64,000 nucleotides of DNA, from contig NZ_CP101731.1 of assembly GCF_031202305.1 (NCBI RefSeq), positions 310,001 through 374,000 of the forward strand. The letters are read 5' to 3'. The notes under the pieces were generated by a model. That model did no database searches and was not told where the DNA came from. It saw only the letters and a list, made by a program, of their open reading frames with translations. Below, one piece after another: positions 32,080 to 40,787 of this stretch. The DNA comes from Pelagibacterium sp. 26DY04 (GTDB taxonomy: Bacteria; Pseudomonadota; Alphaproteobacteria; Rhizobiales; Devosiaceae). Position numbers and translations under genes: made by a program. Position 1 is the first letter of the stretch. The number at the start of each line of letters is the position of its first letter.

Positions 32080-33018
32080 TTAGTTCAGAACCTCTGCATA
32101 GCGAGCCGCTTCGCTGGCGATGAATTCTTCGAACTCAGCGCCGGGCCGGAAAACGGGGAGAATGCCGGCCGGGCTGACCGCCTCGCGGAATGCGTCGGAC
32201 TGGGCAGCGGTTTCAACCGCATCCTGGAGCACGGCGACCACGTCTTCGGGAATGCCGGCCGGGCCATAGACACCGCCCCAGGCGCCGAACGTCAGATCGA
32301 AGCCCTGTTCTTGGGCGGTCGGAACATCGGGCATTGCCGGGTGCCGTTCGGTGTCGAAGATCGCCAGAACCTTCAGCGTGCCGTCGGTATAGGCGGTAAC
32401 CGTTTCACCGGCGCCGGCCGCCACCGCATCAACGTGCCCGCCGAGCGCTGCCGCCACGGCCGGAGCGCCGCCATCGAACGGCACCGGGCTGAGCTGGGCG
32501 CCGGTCATGTTGGCGAGGGTAACGGTCGCCGCGGCGAACGAGGAGGCCGAACCCGAATTGGAGACCGAAAGCCCGCCTTCCTGAGCGCCGGCGATGAACT
32601 CTTCGAGCGTATTGTAGGGGCTCTCGGCGGGAACAGCGAGCACCACCGGGCTGTTCATGATCTGACCCAGATAGGTGTAGTCGGCGCGGTCGAAATCATA
32701 GCCGATGTTCTCGAGGATCGCGAATTCCACCGGCGCAAAGCCGATAGTGTAGCCATCGGGTTCCTGCTCGGCCACATGGGCGAAAGCCACGGTGCCCGAG
32801 GCGCCGGGCCGGTTCTCGACGATGAAGCTGACGCCGAGTTCCTTTTCCATCTCGGACACCAGCGCCCGCGAGGAGCGGTCCGATGCGCCGCCTGCGGCCG
32901 CCTGGACGACGAAGGTGATGTCCCCAGCTGGGAAATCCTGGGCGAAGGCCGTCGTCGACAGAGCCATCGCGATCAGGGCGGCGCCAGAAACGGCACCAAA
33001 GATGTTGAGGGTTTTCAT
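32080..33018 (-). CDS. tctC: tripartite tricarboxylate transporter binding protein TctC
   Basis: A Bug-type periplasmic receptor of 312 residues with a Sec signal ending in TAFAQ. After the signal are the family features ITFVVQAAAGGASDRSSRAL, VENRPGASGTVAFAHVA and a later DVPTAQEQGFDL. It captures the carboxylate ligand for TctAB. The residues around AAGGASD contact the ligand's carboxylate in related structures. GGGAGAGAG sits before the ATG. It is the first transport gene after gntR. Confidence 0.94.
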   Translation of the reverse strand: MKTLNIFGAVSGAALIAMALSTTAFAQDFPAGDITFVVQAAAGGASDRSSRALVSEMEKELGVSFIVENRPGASGTVAFAHVAEQEPDGYTIGFAPVEFAILENIGYDFDRADYTYLGQIMNSPVVLAVPAESPYNTLEEFIAGAQEGGLSVSNSGSASSFAAATVTLANMTGAQLSPVPFDGGAPAVAAALGGHVDAVAAGAGETVTAYTDGTLKVLAIFDTERHPAMPDVPTAQEQGFDLTFGAWGGVYGPAGIPEDVVAVLQDAVETAAQSDAFREAVSPAGILPVFRPGAEFEEFIASEAARYAEVLN

Positions 33019-33074
33019 AGGTTCTCTCTCCCGAAAGATCGTGGGTTGTTAGTCTTGTTCTGAAAGTTGGGTTT

Positions 33075-33761
33075 TCAGCTATTGGTCCTTCGTCTATCGA
33101 GCGCCGTTTCCCAGACCGTGACCATCCGCTGGCGCGACCCTTCGAGGTGGTTGGCCAATTCGGCCTCCGCCGCGACAGGATCGCCAGCCTTGATCAAGTC
33201 GAAGAGTTCGCGGTGCTTGACCGCGTTGGCATCGAGATTTTGATGAAGGAAAACGGTGAGACGCAGCAGCGTCATCATGATCTCTTTGTATTGCTGCCAC
33301 ACATCGGTCAGCCTGCGGTGACCGGAAAGGGCGCAAATCTCGTTGTGAAAATCGATGTCGGCCAACCCGAACGCTTCGGGGTCCTTGGCCTCTGCCGCAC
33401 GCTCCATGGCCTCGACGGTTTCCTCGAGCCGGGCAAGCGAGTTCCTGTCGCCGCCCTTCATCACGAGGCGCACGGCCAGGGCTTCCAGCGTTCCGCGTAG
33501 CGAATAGAGCTCGTTGATGTCGTCCGGCCCGATGCCGGTGACCACGACGCCCTGGCGTCTGCTTTCAACCAGCCCTTCGGCCTGAAGAATCCTGAACGCA
33601 TCGCGGACCGGACCGCGGCTGACGCCGTAGCGCTCGGCCAGATCGGCCTCGATCAGCCGCTCGCCCGCCGGCAAGTCTCCCATGACGATCGCCTCGCGCA
33701 GACCAGCGGCGACACGCGGACCCAGGGACTCTCGTATGATGACTGTCGGGCTCAAACTCAC
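33075..33761 (-). CDS. GntR-family regulator, FadR/FCD type
   Basis: A 228-residue regulator. The N-terminal winged helix covers about residues 10-75 (LREAIVMGDLPAGERLIEADLAERYGVSRGPVRDAFRILQAEGLV). The C-terminal all-helical FCD domain has metal/effector histidine positions in DIDFHNEI, ALSGHRR and VKHRELF, and binds small acids. The start is a GTG with GGAGG before it. As first gene of the unit it is 56 bases ahead of tctC, and a 20-bp palindrome lies 28 bases upstream of it. It most likely represses the operon and itself until the sugar acid is present. Confidence 0.92.
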   Translation of the reverse strand: MSLSPTVIIRESLGPRVAAGLREAIVMGDLPAGERLIEADLAERYGVSRGPVRDAFRILQAEGLVESRRQGVVVTGIGPDDINELYSLRGTLEALAVRLVMKGGDRNSLARLEETVEAMERAAEAKDPEAFGLADIDFHNEICALSGHRRLTDVWQQYKEIMMTLLRLTVFLHQNLDANAVKHRELFDLIKAGDPVAAEAELANHLEGSRQRMVTVWETALDRRRTNS

Positions 33762-33789
33762 GCGCCCTGCTCCTCCATTTTGGACGACG

Positions 33790-33809
33790 GTAAACGGTTA
33801 ACCGTTTAC
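33790..33809. promoter_or_regulatory. 20-bp perfect palindrome, likely GntR operator
   Basis: GTAAACGGTTAACCGTTTAC is perfectly symmetric and sits 28 bases upstream of the gntR start, where a repressor would block transcription of the whole tct operon. The AACGGTT half is longer and more symmetric than usual FadR-type sites, so a LacI-type reader cannot be ruled out. Confidence 0.7.
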
Positions 33810-33935
33810 GAGTCAAGCCGGCGGTATGAATTGGAGTCGCACAGGCCACGGTCAGTCCTACATGACCGGACTCAGCCACCGACGTCCCCGGGTGCAGCTA
33901 CTTGCTTGGAGGCTGCCTGGCGCATTGATCTTGGG

Positions 33936-34796
33936 TCAGAACCCGTGCTGTTCCGTGATCTCGGCGAGTTTTCCCGAAGCCGTCATTTCGGCGATGGCCT
34001 GGTCGATCAGCTCGCGCAGGAAGGTGTTCCGTGTCAGCATCACTATGCCGAAGCTGACCGAAGGCACGCGCGGCCCGCCTGTCATCAGCGACCAGGTGAC
34101 CGGGCCATCGCCTCCAGCGGCCGCCAGGGTCAGCGCCGGCTCCCAAACGAACGCAGCCTCGATTGTTCCTCCGTTGAGACTGCGGAGCAGTGAGCGGTGA
34201 TCGGGATAGGGAATACGTCGCCAACGCCCCTCCTCAACGGTCCCGACATAAGCAGCGAAGATCGCATCGGCGCCGGTTCCCACCCGCGTTCCGATGCGCG
34301 CGCCGGCCTCGGCAGCCTCCAGTGTCTCGGCTCTGCCTTCCCTGGTCGCAAGCACATAGCGAGTGACCAGATAGGGTTCGCTTACCGTTAGCCAAGTGGG
34401 AAAGGTCAGGTGGTTCATGGCGAAGCCCGTGAACACGTCGCACCGGTTGTTGAGCGCGGTAAATAGCGATTCCTCGCTCAGCGCGATCTGGAAATCATAA
34501 GGCGGAGCGGGGAAGGGATAGCGGATTTCCAGCCACTCGGTTTCGAGCAGAAGCAGCTTGCCGATCTCCTCGGCCACCGCGCGGTCGAACGGTTGCAGCG
34601 CTGAGGCCGACGACGCGCAGAAGCGGATACTGTCCCCGACCGGTCTGCGCGTCGTGTCGAGATAGTCGTCGGGAACGAAGGGTGTATCCGAAGCCTGTGG
34701 TGCCTGCCCCAAGGCCTGTGCCGCAAAGATACAGGTCAGCCCCAGCGCGAGCGCAGCGCCGGAAAGGCGAAGGAACATGGAGTGGGCTCTGGTCAT
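33936..34796 (-). CDS. periplasmic solute-binding protein next to the PQQ dehydrogenase
   Basis: An exported protein of 286 residues with a signal ending in ALGQ. The fold is that of family 3 binding proteins: RFCASSASALQPFDRAVAEEIGKLL early, and a switch region ARIGTRVGTGADAIFAAYVG. Such MoxJ/XoxJ-like proteins are encoded beside PQQ dehydrogenases and may help load or assemble the enzyme rather than feed an ABC transporter. No permease or ATPase lies nearby. It is 53 bases downstream of the dehydrogenase and probably in the same transcript. Confidence 0.75.
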   Translation of the reverse strand: MTRAHSMFLRLSGAALALGLTCIFAAQALGQAPQASDTPFVPDDYLDTTRRPVGDSIRFCASSASALQPFDRAVAEEIGKLLLLETEWLEIRYPFPAPPYDFQIALSEESLFTALNNRCDVFTGFAMNHLTFPTWLTVSEPYLVTRYVLATREGRAETLEAAEAGARIGTRVGTGADAIFAAYVGTVEEGRWRRIPYPDHRSLLRSLNGGTIEAAFVWEPALTLAAAGGDGPVTWSLMTGGPRVPSVSFGIVMLTRNTFLRELIDQAIAEMTASGKLAEITEQHGF

Positions 34797-34849
34797 GGGA
34801 AGTCCGGGACCCGGCCGCCCGGAGCAGTCCGGGCGGCGAAAAGATTGGC

Positions 34850-36622
34850 TCAGGTGTTAGGCAGGGCGAAGACGAACAAATTGCTGTCCGTCGAAGGCTG
34901 AAATTCGGGCGCCAATCGCAGGGCCGAGCCTCCTGCCAATGATGGGCCGGTTGAGACGGCGACATACTGCCGACCGTCGACCTCGAACGTAACCGGGTAG
35001 CCCGACACCTGGGCGCCGAGATTGACCTCCCAAACGGCCTCGCCGGTGTTCTGGTCATAGGCACGGAAAAAGCCCGCCACGTCGCCCGCAAACAGCAGTT
35101 CGCTACCCGTGGTCAGCACCGACAGGGTTGCCGCCGGAGTTTCGTTGACCCATAGGGTCTCGCCGGTCGAAACGTCGATACCGCGCATGGTGCCCACGAA
35201 CTCCGAACCTGGAGACACGCGCTGGTCGGTCATCGCAATCTGGTAAACCCCGCCGCCACCGACACCTGGAACGGTTCCCAGCGTAGTTACGTCCATGCAG
35301 GTGTTGAACAGTGAGTAGTACATCGCGTTATTTACTGGGCTGTAGGCGCCAGTGAAGAAGTTCTTGCCGCCGTTCTGGCTCGGGCAGACTGCCACGGTCT
35401 GCTCCGGGCCATCGGGCACCACCGCGGCGTTGGTCGTCACCGCACCGGTCTCACCGTCGATGGATTCGACCACGTTCTGGTACACGGTCGGCGTCGCCCA
35501 CAGGAACTCACCGGTCTCCCGATCAAGCGTATAGACGATGCCGGTCTTGCCCGGCACACCCGTCACGACGCGGTACTCACGGCCCTCCTCGATGTTGGGG
35601 TTGATCCAGGCCACCTCATCGGAGTTCGGTGCTACGACCGTATCGACCAGCAGGCGCTCGAACGGATGGTCGAGATCCCAATTGTCGATCAGGTGCTGGT
35701 AGTACCAGACGCGCTCGCCGGTATCGGCATCGAGTGCGATAGTCGAGTTGTGGTAGAGGTGTTGGTTTTCCGTGCCGCCCAGCATGAACTTGGGCGCGGG
35801 AGCGGTCACCGAGGTGCCGTAGATGATGAGGTTGAGTTCAGGGTCGTAGCTGGGGGCCATCCACGCGCCGACGTGCCAGCGGCCTTCATAGGGCACGTCA
35901 CCCCAGGTGTCGTCACCTTCTTCGCCGATGCGCGGAATGTTGAGCGTGCGCCACAGCAGCTCACCCGATTCCGCGTCATGGGCCACCACTGCGCAGGCTT
36001 CCGGTCCTGCAAAAGGCTCGCAGCCGGAGGTCGAGATGATCTTGCCATTGACGATGATCGGACCGGTCGTGTGCTGCGCGGGGGTCACCTGATAGTCGTT
36101 GATCTGAGTTTCCCAGGCGATCTGCCCGGTCTGCGCGTCCAGCGCCAGCAGATAGTTATCGCCGGTCGTATCGATGATGATATCGCCGTAGATCGCTACG
36201 TTGCGATTGATCTGGGTGAACGGCATGTATTCGCTGAGGTCGGCAGGCAGCTCGCGCTCGTAACGCCAGGCCAACGCGCCGGTGGCGGCGTCATAGGCCT
36301 CGATGATGTCGTTGGTCTGGGGAAAGAACATCCAGCCGTCATAGACCAGCGGCGTGCCTTCGCCGATGCCGGAGGCAAGGCCTCGAGTCCAGACGAGTTG
36401 AAGCTGGTCCACGTTATCGGCCGTGATCTGATCCAGCGGGCTGTAGCCCCAACTGTTGACGGTACGTCGGAAGTTGAGCCAGTTCGCAGGATCGGGATTA
36501 AGAATCATTTCGTCGGTTACCGGCTCCCACTCCTCGCCCGGGCCAGCAATCGCGGAACCTGCCCCCAGGGCTGCAGCAAGCACCAAAATCGAGGCCCCTC
36601 TGACCCAGACTGAATTTGTCAT
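34850..36622 (-). CDS. PQQ-dependent alcohol dehydrogenase, lanthanide-type signature
   Basis: A periplasmic quinoprotein of 590 residues (signal peptide cleaved near AIAG), with an eight-bladed propeller built from W motifs such as DAATGALAWRYERELP and DAQTGQIAWET. Metal-site residues include Glu202 in TSGCE, and W-D-L-D at 315-318 has the Asp-x-Asp spacing that marks lanthanide-dependent XoxF/PedH enzymes. The adjacent cysteine pair of methanol dehydrogenase is missing, and the usual GTGNPxPW loop reads GTSVTAP, so the calcium/lanthanide Asn is not in its usual place. GGAGG precedes the ATG at 36622. No cytochrome c gene adjoins it, so the electron acceptor is encoded elsewhere. Confidence 0.88.
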   Translation of the reverse strand: MTNSVWVRGASILVLAAALGAGSAIAGPGEEWEPVTDEMILNPDPANWLNFRRTVNSWGYSPLDQITADNVDQLQLVWTRGLASGIGEGTPLVYDGWMFFPQTNDIIEAYDAATGALAWRYERELPADLSEYMPFTQINRNVAIYGDIIIDTTGDNYLLALDAQTGQIAWETQINDYQVTPAQHTTGPIIVNGKIISTSGCEPFAGPEACAVVAHDAESGELLWRTLNIPRIGEEGDDTWGDVPYEGRWHVGAWMAPSYDPELNLIIYGTSVTAPAPKFMLGGTENQHLYHNSTIALDADTGERVWYYQHLIDNWDLDHPFERLLVDTVVAPNSDEVAWINPNIEEGREYRVVTGVPGKTGIVYTLDRETGEFLWATPTVYQNVVESIDGETGAVTTNAAVVPDGPEQTVAVCPSQNGGKNFFTGAYSPVNNAMYYSLFNTCMDVTTLGTVPGVGGGGVYQIAMTDQRVSPGSEFVGTMRGIDVSTGETLWVNETPAATLSVLTTGSELLFAGDVAGFFRAYDQNTGEAVWEVNLGAQVSGYPVTFEVDGRQYVAVSTGPSLAGGSALRLAPEFQPSTDSNLFVFALPNT

Positions 36623-37243
36623 TATGTCCTCCTCCAAGGTCTTCCAAAATTATTGTTCAAGCGCACGAACTGCGCACTTGGATGTGCGTTTAGGGGCGTG
36701 GCCGAGCAACAGAACGACTTCACCGCACGAGGCTACTCCTCCCCAAGAGACCTTCCAGCATTTGAAGCCTACGGCGGCGTCTCGCATCTCGCCTGCATGA
36801 TCGTGATGCACGACCTGCACAAAATGCTTTCAGTCAGTTGGTTGGGAGTTCGCCGCCCAAACCGATCTGCGTGCTGCTGGGTTTTACGCGTTCTGCCCGC
36901 CCAGGCGCGTTGGTTGCCGTCGAAGTCGCGATCCAGGATCGCACGCCGCGAATGCCGGTCCCGTGTCCGCAAATGCTTGCTCGACTACCAAGATCAGCTT
37001 CCATGCCCTTTCCGGGCCGTCCGCTTGTTCCATGTACGCAACGACCTGCGGATATCCGAACTGCGCAGGCGATCGATCAGGTCCATCGGCCCCGCCTTGC
37101 GAAACCAGACCGGACCTCGCCGGTGAACAAGGGATGGTGTAGCACCAAACAAGGAATAAGCACTCACGTCGCTGCGACGGGCATGCTGTGACAGAATCCG
37201 CTTTGGTTCGGATTCTACCCTGGCAACTTCCATGGCTTAGGAA
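36623..37243. other. 620-base non-coding stretch
   Basis: The left part presumably holds the dehydrogenase promoter. Open frames on both strands are short, overlap each other and show no family features. Segments around 36850-37130 look like an eroded coding region because frames switch, but I cannot name a parent gene. No repeat was found. Confidence 0.35.
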
Positions 37244-37333
37244 TGGCGGAGAGAGAGGGATTCGAACCCTCGAGACGGTTCCCCGCCTACACACTTTCCA
37301 GGCGTGCGCCTTCGACCACTCGGCCATCTCTCC
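37244..37333 (-). tRNA. tRNA-Ser(GGA)
   Basis: On the minus strand the acceptor stem GGAGAGA pairs with TCTCTCC, the discriminator base G precedes an encoded CCA, and the T-loop reads GGTTCGAATCC. The anticodon loop CTGGAAA gives anticodon GGA. The 90-base length with a long variable arm is typical for tRNA-Ser. This tRNA reads UCC and UCU codons. Confidence 0.95.
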
Positions 37334-37344
37334 GTGTGCGTGCC

Positions 37345-37373
37345 CGATTATCCGTCTTTGCCCGCGCTGCCAA
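37345..37373 (-). promoter_or_regulatory. promoter of tRNA-Ser
   Basis: On the minus strand TTGGCA (37368-37373) and TAATCG (37345-37350) are spaced by 17 bases, and the -10 box ends 12 bases before the mature tRNA 5' end. Confidence 0.6.
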
Positions 37374-37534
37374 GGGGCCAAGTGCAAAAAGCTGCAAAAA
37401 TCTCTGGTTTGCCGGATCGTTTTCATCGTCGACGCGTTGCGCCTTGGCAATTAAGCAAGACTCGTAAAACCCGTTGTGCGCCGCCGGGCGGGGCATGCTA
37501 GAAAGATGGGCCGGTTGAGCCGAGGATATAAGTG

Positions 37535-37858
37535 ATGCGTGTGGTGATGAGAATTCTGGCGGCTGCGTTTCTGGCCTTGGCGCTGGTGCTGCTGGTGGCC
37601 GATGGCACAGCCATGCTCGCGGCGAATGCCTTTATCGCCACCCCACTCGCCACCACCATCTCGAACCTGCTGCCTGGCACGCTCGAAACGTTTCAGTCCG
37701 CGATTCAACAAAATGTGCATCCCTTGCTGTGGGAGCCTACGATCACCACATTGTTAGGGTGGCCCGGCTGGGTCGTAATCGGCGGCATCGGCTTGGTTCT
37801 GGCCGTTCTCGGGCGGTCGCGGTCGCGCCGTCGCATGGTCAGTATCGACCAGTTCTAA
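37535..37858 (+). CDS. small membrane protein, two hydrophobic segments
   Basis: A protein of about 107 residues with an N-terminal hydrophobic helix (ILAAAFLALALVLLVADG) and a C-terminal one (WVVIGGIGLVLAVLG), followed by an arginine cluster. The region between is probably periplasmic, with both ends in the cytoplasm. I do not recognise the family. GAGG lies nine bases before the ATG at 37535; an ATG at 37547 is also possible. It lies 54 bases ahead of msrA on the same strand and may be co-transcribed. Confidence 0.65.
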   Translation: MRVVMRILAAAFLALALVLLVADGTAMLAANAFIATPLATTISNLLPGTLETFQSAIQQNVHPLLWEPTITTLLGWPGWVVIGGIGLVLAVLGRSRSRRRMVSIDQF

Positions 37859-37912
37859 GCTTTCATGCAGTTGCGCCATCGGCCGGGCGCTCAAGCGTCA
37901 TGGAGTTCGCGC

Positions 37913-38563
37913 ATGATCTTTTCGCTGTTTTCCAAGCCCACCACCGTTCCCGCTTCCGGCGAAGCCTTGCCCGGGCGGAGTACGGAAATGGATGTGGCTG
38001 CCGACCATTTCGTATCGGGCCGTCCGCTCAAGGGCCCTTATCCTGCCGGCAGCGAGACGATCTATTTCGGTCTTGGCTGTTTCTGGGGCGCAGAGCGCCT
38101 ATTCTGGCAGCTTCCAGGCGTCTATGTCACCGCGGTGGGATATCAGGGCGGGCTCACCCCCAATCCGAGCTATGAGGAAGTCTGCTCGGGCCATACCGGT
38201 CATACCGAGGCGGTGATGGTGATTTACGAACCCGACAAGATCTCCATCGACACCCTGCTCAAGACATTCTGGGAGGAGCACGATCCCACCCAGGGCATGC
38301 GGCAGGGCAATGATATCGGAACGCAATATCGCTCGGCGATCTATACGACTACCGATGCCCAGGCCGAGGCGGTCCGGGCCAGCCGGGATCGCTATGCCCA
38401 AGGTCTAAAGGCTGCGGGCAGGGGCGAAATCACCACCGAGATCGCGCCAGCCGGACCGTTCTATTTCGCTGAGACCTATCACCAGCAATATCTGGCCAAA
38501 AATCCAAACGGCTATTGCGGGCTGCAGGGCACTGGCGTTTCCTGCCCCATGCCGGCGCAATAG
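37913..38563 (+). CDS. msrA: peptide-methionine (S)-S-oxide reductase
   Basis: MsrA repairs oxidised methionine. The 216-residue product has the active-site block [13 protein letters not shown] with the catalytic cysteine. It continues with [25 protein letters not shown] and QYRSAIY. The C-terminal [16 protein letters not shown] carries the resolving cysteines. The longer frame adds residues with no family match, and GGAG lies before the ATG at 37913. The peroxiredoxin and SelW genes downstream make this a small oxidative-stress neighbourhood. Confidence 0.95.
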   Translation: MIFSLFSKPTTVPASGEALPGRSTEMDVAADHFVSGRPLKGPYPAGSETIYFGLGCFWGAERLFWQLPGVYVTAVGYQGGLTPNPSYEEVCSGHTGHTEAVMVIYEPDKISIDTLLKTFWEEHDPTQGMRQGNDIGTQYRSAIYTTTDAQAEAVRASRDRYAQGLKAAGRGEITTEIAPAGPFYFAETYHQQYLAKNPNGYCGLQGTGVSCPMPAQ

Positions 38564-38575
38564 CCTTGCCAGACG

Positions 38576-38607
38576 ATGAAGGCCCGCCTTATCCTTCGGG
38601 CCTTCAT
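38576..38607 (+). terminator. hairpin terminator after msrA
   Basis: An 11-bp stem (ATGAAGGCCCG / CGGGCCTTCAT) with a ten-base loop starts 13 bases after the msrA stop and is followed by ATTTGAGG. The T-run is short, so termination may be partial and feed the lipoprotein gene. Confidence 0.65.
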
Positions 38608-38626
38608 ATTTGAGGTGGAGGCACAT

Positions 38627-39208
38627 ATGTCTCGTTGGCTGCTTGCCGTGCTTGGACTGGCGATCGGAGGCGTGCTAGGTTCCTGCGCCACGCTGAGCGA
38701 AGAACAGTGCCAAGCGGGCAACTGGCGGGCGATCGGGATGACCGACGGCGCCCAAGGCCGGCCCGCTGGCTATGTCTCCAATCACGTCGATGCGTGCGCC
38801 GAATATGGGATCGGGCTGGATCAGGCCCTTTACCAGGCTGGCCGTGCCGAGGGGCTGCAGACCTATTGTCGGCTGGACGTCGCGGCGGAGGAAGGCCGGG
38901 ACGGGGAGCGCTACTATGGCGTGTGCGAGGGCAATATGGGGCTCGCCTTTGCTCGCGTGCATGCGGCCGGCCAGGATATCTATGAGCTCGAAGCCGAACT
39001 CAATTCCATCGACAGCGAGATCAGCAGCCTCGTAAGGCGCCTCGGACAGGGCGGGCTCACCGAAGCCGAGGCCGCGCGCATCGCATCTGAAATCCGCTCG
39101 CTCGAGCGCGACGAGGATTCACTGCGGCGCCAGATCCGGCTTGCCGAGAGCCGGCTGCGGGCGATCCAGCGGCAAGAGCAATTGCGCCTCGCCCAGACCG
39201 GAGCATGA
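38627..39208 (+). CDS. DUF2799-type lipoprotein
   Basis: A lipoprotein of 193 residues. The signal ends with a lipobox LGSC at about residue 20. The mature part has DUF2799 features: QCQAGNWRAIGMTDGAQGRPA, then CAEYGIGLDQALYQAGRAEGLQTYC, then YYGVCEGN. The C-terminal third is a charged coiled coil (about residues 115-185) that may reach toward the cell wall. GGTGGAGG precedes the ATG at 38627. The function of this family is unknown. Confidence 0.85.
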   Translation: MSRWLLAVLGLAIGGVLGSCATLSEEQCQAGNWRAIGMTDGAQGRPAGYVSNHVDACAEYGIGLDQALYQAGRAEGLQTYCRLDVAAEEGRDGERYYGVCEGNMGLAFARVHAAGQDIYELEAELNSIDSEISSLVRRLGQGGLTEAEAARIASEIRSLERDEDSLRRQIRLAESRLRAIQRQEQLRLAQTGA

Positions 39209-39233
39209 AAAGGGCCCGATCGGGCCCTTTTTT
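39208..39233. terminator. bidirectional terminator
   Basis: A 24-base perfect palindrome centred on GGGCCCGATCGGGCCC, flanked by four A on the left and six T on the right, lies between the convergent lipoprotein and peroxiredoxin genes. Both strands have a T-run after the stem. It starts on the last base of the lipoprotein stop codon. Confidence 0.88.
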
Positions 39234-39242
39234 CTGGAGCCG

Positions 39243-39875
39243 TCAGGCGCTGGGCTGCTTGACGATGCGCAAATAGGGGCGCACCTCGTCCCACCCTTCG
39301 GGGAATTTCTCCTTGGCCTGCTCGTTGGAAACGGCCGGTACGATGATGACGTCCTCGCCATTCTTCCAGTTGACCGGCGTTGCCACTTGGTGCTTGGCGG
39401 TCAGTTGCAGGCTATCGATCACGCGCAGGATCTCGTCGAAATTCCGGCCGGTGGAGGCAGGATATTCGAGCTTGAGCTTGACCTTCTTGTCCGGCCCGAT
39501 GACGAACACCGAGCGTACGGTCAGTGTGTCGTTGGCGTTGGGGTGAATCATGTCATACTGGCGGGCGATGGTGCCATCGTCGGCGATCAGCGGGAAATTG
39601 AGGGCCGCGCCCTGGGTTTCCTCGATGTCCTTTGCCCAGCCGTCGTGGTCTTCGATCTTGTCGACCGAAAGGCCCAGCACCTTGACGCCGCGCTTTTCAA
39701 ATTCGGGCTTGAGCTTGGCAGTGTAGCCGAGTTCGGTCGTGCAGACTGGGGTGAAATTCTTGGGGTGTGAAAAAAGCACGGCCCAATGGCCGTCGATATA
39801 GTCGTGGAAGCGGATTTCGCCTTCAGTGGTCTGGGCGGTAAAATCCGGGGCGGTGTCTCCGATGAGGATGGCCAT
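39243..39875 (-). CDS. 1-Cys peroxiredoxin (Prx6 type)
   Basis: A thiol peroxidase of 210 residues. The peroxidatic cysteine is in NFTPVCTTELG (about residue 47), and TAPDFTAQTTEG opens the thioredoxin fold. The Prx6 C-terminal domain includes VATPVNWKNGEDVIIVPAVS. No resolving cysteine at the Prx1-type position is visible. AGGAGAAG precedes the ATG at 39875, so the 80 extra upstream residues of the longer frame are not used. It reduces organic and hydrogen peroxides. Confidence 0.95.
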   Translation of the reverse strand: MAILIGDTAPDFTAQTTEGEIRFHDYIDGHWAVLFSHPKNFTPVCTTELGYTAKLKPEFEKRGVKVLGLSVDKIEDHDGWAKDIEETQGAALNFPLIADDGTIARQYDMIHPNANDTLTVRSVFVIGPDKKVKLKLEYPASTGRNFDEILRVIDSLQLTAKHQVATPVNWKNGEDVIIVPAVSNEQAKEKFPEGWDEVRPYLRIVKQPSA

Positions 39876-40047
39876 CGCTACGCTTCTCCTTGTTGTCGCG
39901 CCGCATCGGGCACGCGCTGCATTGCGGCTATAATATCGGGTAGGACAGACCTTGGGTAAAGCGCTGAACAGAGAAACGTTTTGGGGAAATCGGTTCTCCC
40001 GTGGCATGGGGTTTCCGCTGCCGGCCACATGGCGCAATAGTGCGGTT

Positions 40048-40338
40048 TTATCTGTCGATATGCCCCAGATCCCGCTGGGGATCGATAAGGTCGCGTACCG
40101 CCTGTTTGAGCGTTTTGACATCGGGAAACCCGCCGTCGCGCTTGCGCTCCCAGATCAGGGTTTCTCCGGCGCGGATTTCGAAAATGCCCCCAGTGCCCGG
40201 CACCAGTATGACGGCATCGAGTTCGGTTCCAAAAGTCGAGAGTAGTTCCTGGGCCATCCAGGCCGAACGCAGCAGCCAGTTGCACTGGGTGCAGTAGGTG
40301 ATGGTTATCGTGGGTCGTTCCTGTGTCATCGCCGTCAT
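40048..40338 (-). CDS. SelT/SelW/SelH-family (Rdx) protein
   Basis: A thioredoxin-like protein of 96 residues with ITYCTQCNWLLRSAWMAQELL at the N-terminus, the Cys-x-x-Cys form of the selenoprotein W motif. GTGGIFEI follows in the centre. The redox partner is unknown. ATG codons at 40338 and 40329 are both possible, and neither has a good ribosome site. It lies upstream of the peroxiredoxin on the same strand with a 170-base gap. Confidence 0.88.
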   Translation of the reverse strand: MTAMTQERPTITITYCTQCNWLLRSAWMAQELLSTFGTELDAVILVPGTGGIFEIRAGETLIWERKRDGGFPDVKTLKQAVRDLIDPQRDLGHIDR

Positions 40339-40683
40339 CCATGAGCCAATCTGGGCGCGTTTCGTCGTCGGTGCGGCAGTTCTGTGGACAATTACACGAA
40401 CAAAGCGTTAGCGGATTTCAAATTTGTAGGGCGTTTTCAATGGGTTGTGGCGTGACGAATGGCAAAGCCGTTCCTGTTGAAAACGGTATAACGGTTTATG
40501 CACTTGTCAGGACAAGTACGTATAAGTTATTGATATTTTTAACTAAAATTTTAACTGCCGATTTCGGGTTCATCAGAGGGCGCGCCTCGAAACTGTTTCA
40601 CTGCGCATCGGGTTAGCCAAGTCCACCACTTGTGCCATATTTGCTCCAGCAGAGGATCTCGCCAAGGGGGCGGAGCGGGGACG
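40339..40683. other. AT-rich intergenic region with inverted repeats
   Basis: No gene is visible. CGTTTTCAA at 40432-40440 is repeated inverted at 40477-40485. ACTTGTC and GACAAGT at 40502-40517 form an inverted repeat with a two-base gap. The stretch 40520-40560 is very AT-rich for this genome, as expected for a promoter pointing at the sugar-transferase gene. Confidence 0.45.
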
Positions 40684-40787
40684 ATGTTTGATGACATATC
40701 GCGGTTCAAGCCGCGTGCGCGGCAAAGACCGCTTGGCGAAATCCTGGCGGAGGCAATGGCGCGGCGGCGCACGATCCTTGGCTGCGA

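Noticed and set aside
36653-37126. A 157-codon frame upstream of the tRNA
   Set aside because: It has no family features, has a composition rich in Arg/Cys/Trp, and overlaps equally poor frames on the other strand.
37244-37333. tRNA-Ser as an integration site for a genomic island
   Set aside because: No integrase gene and no repeat of the tRNA 3' end was found within the window.
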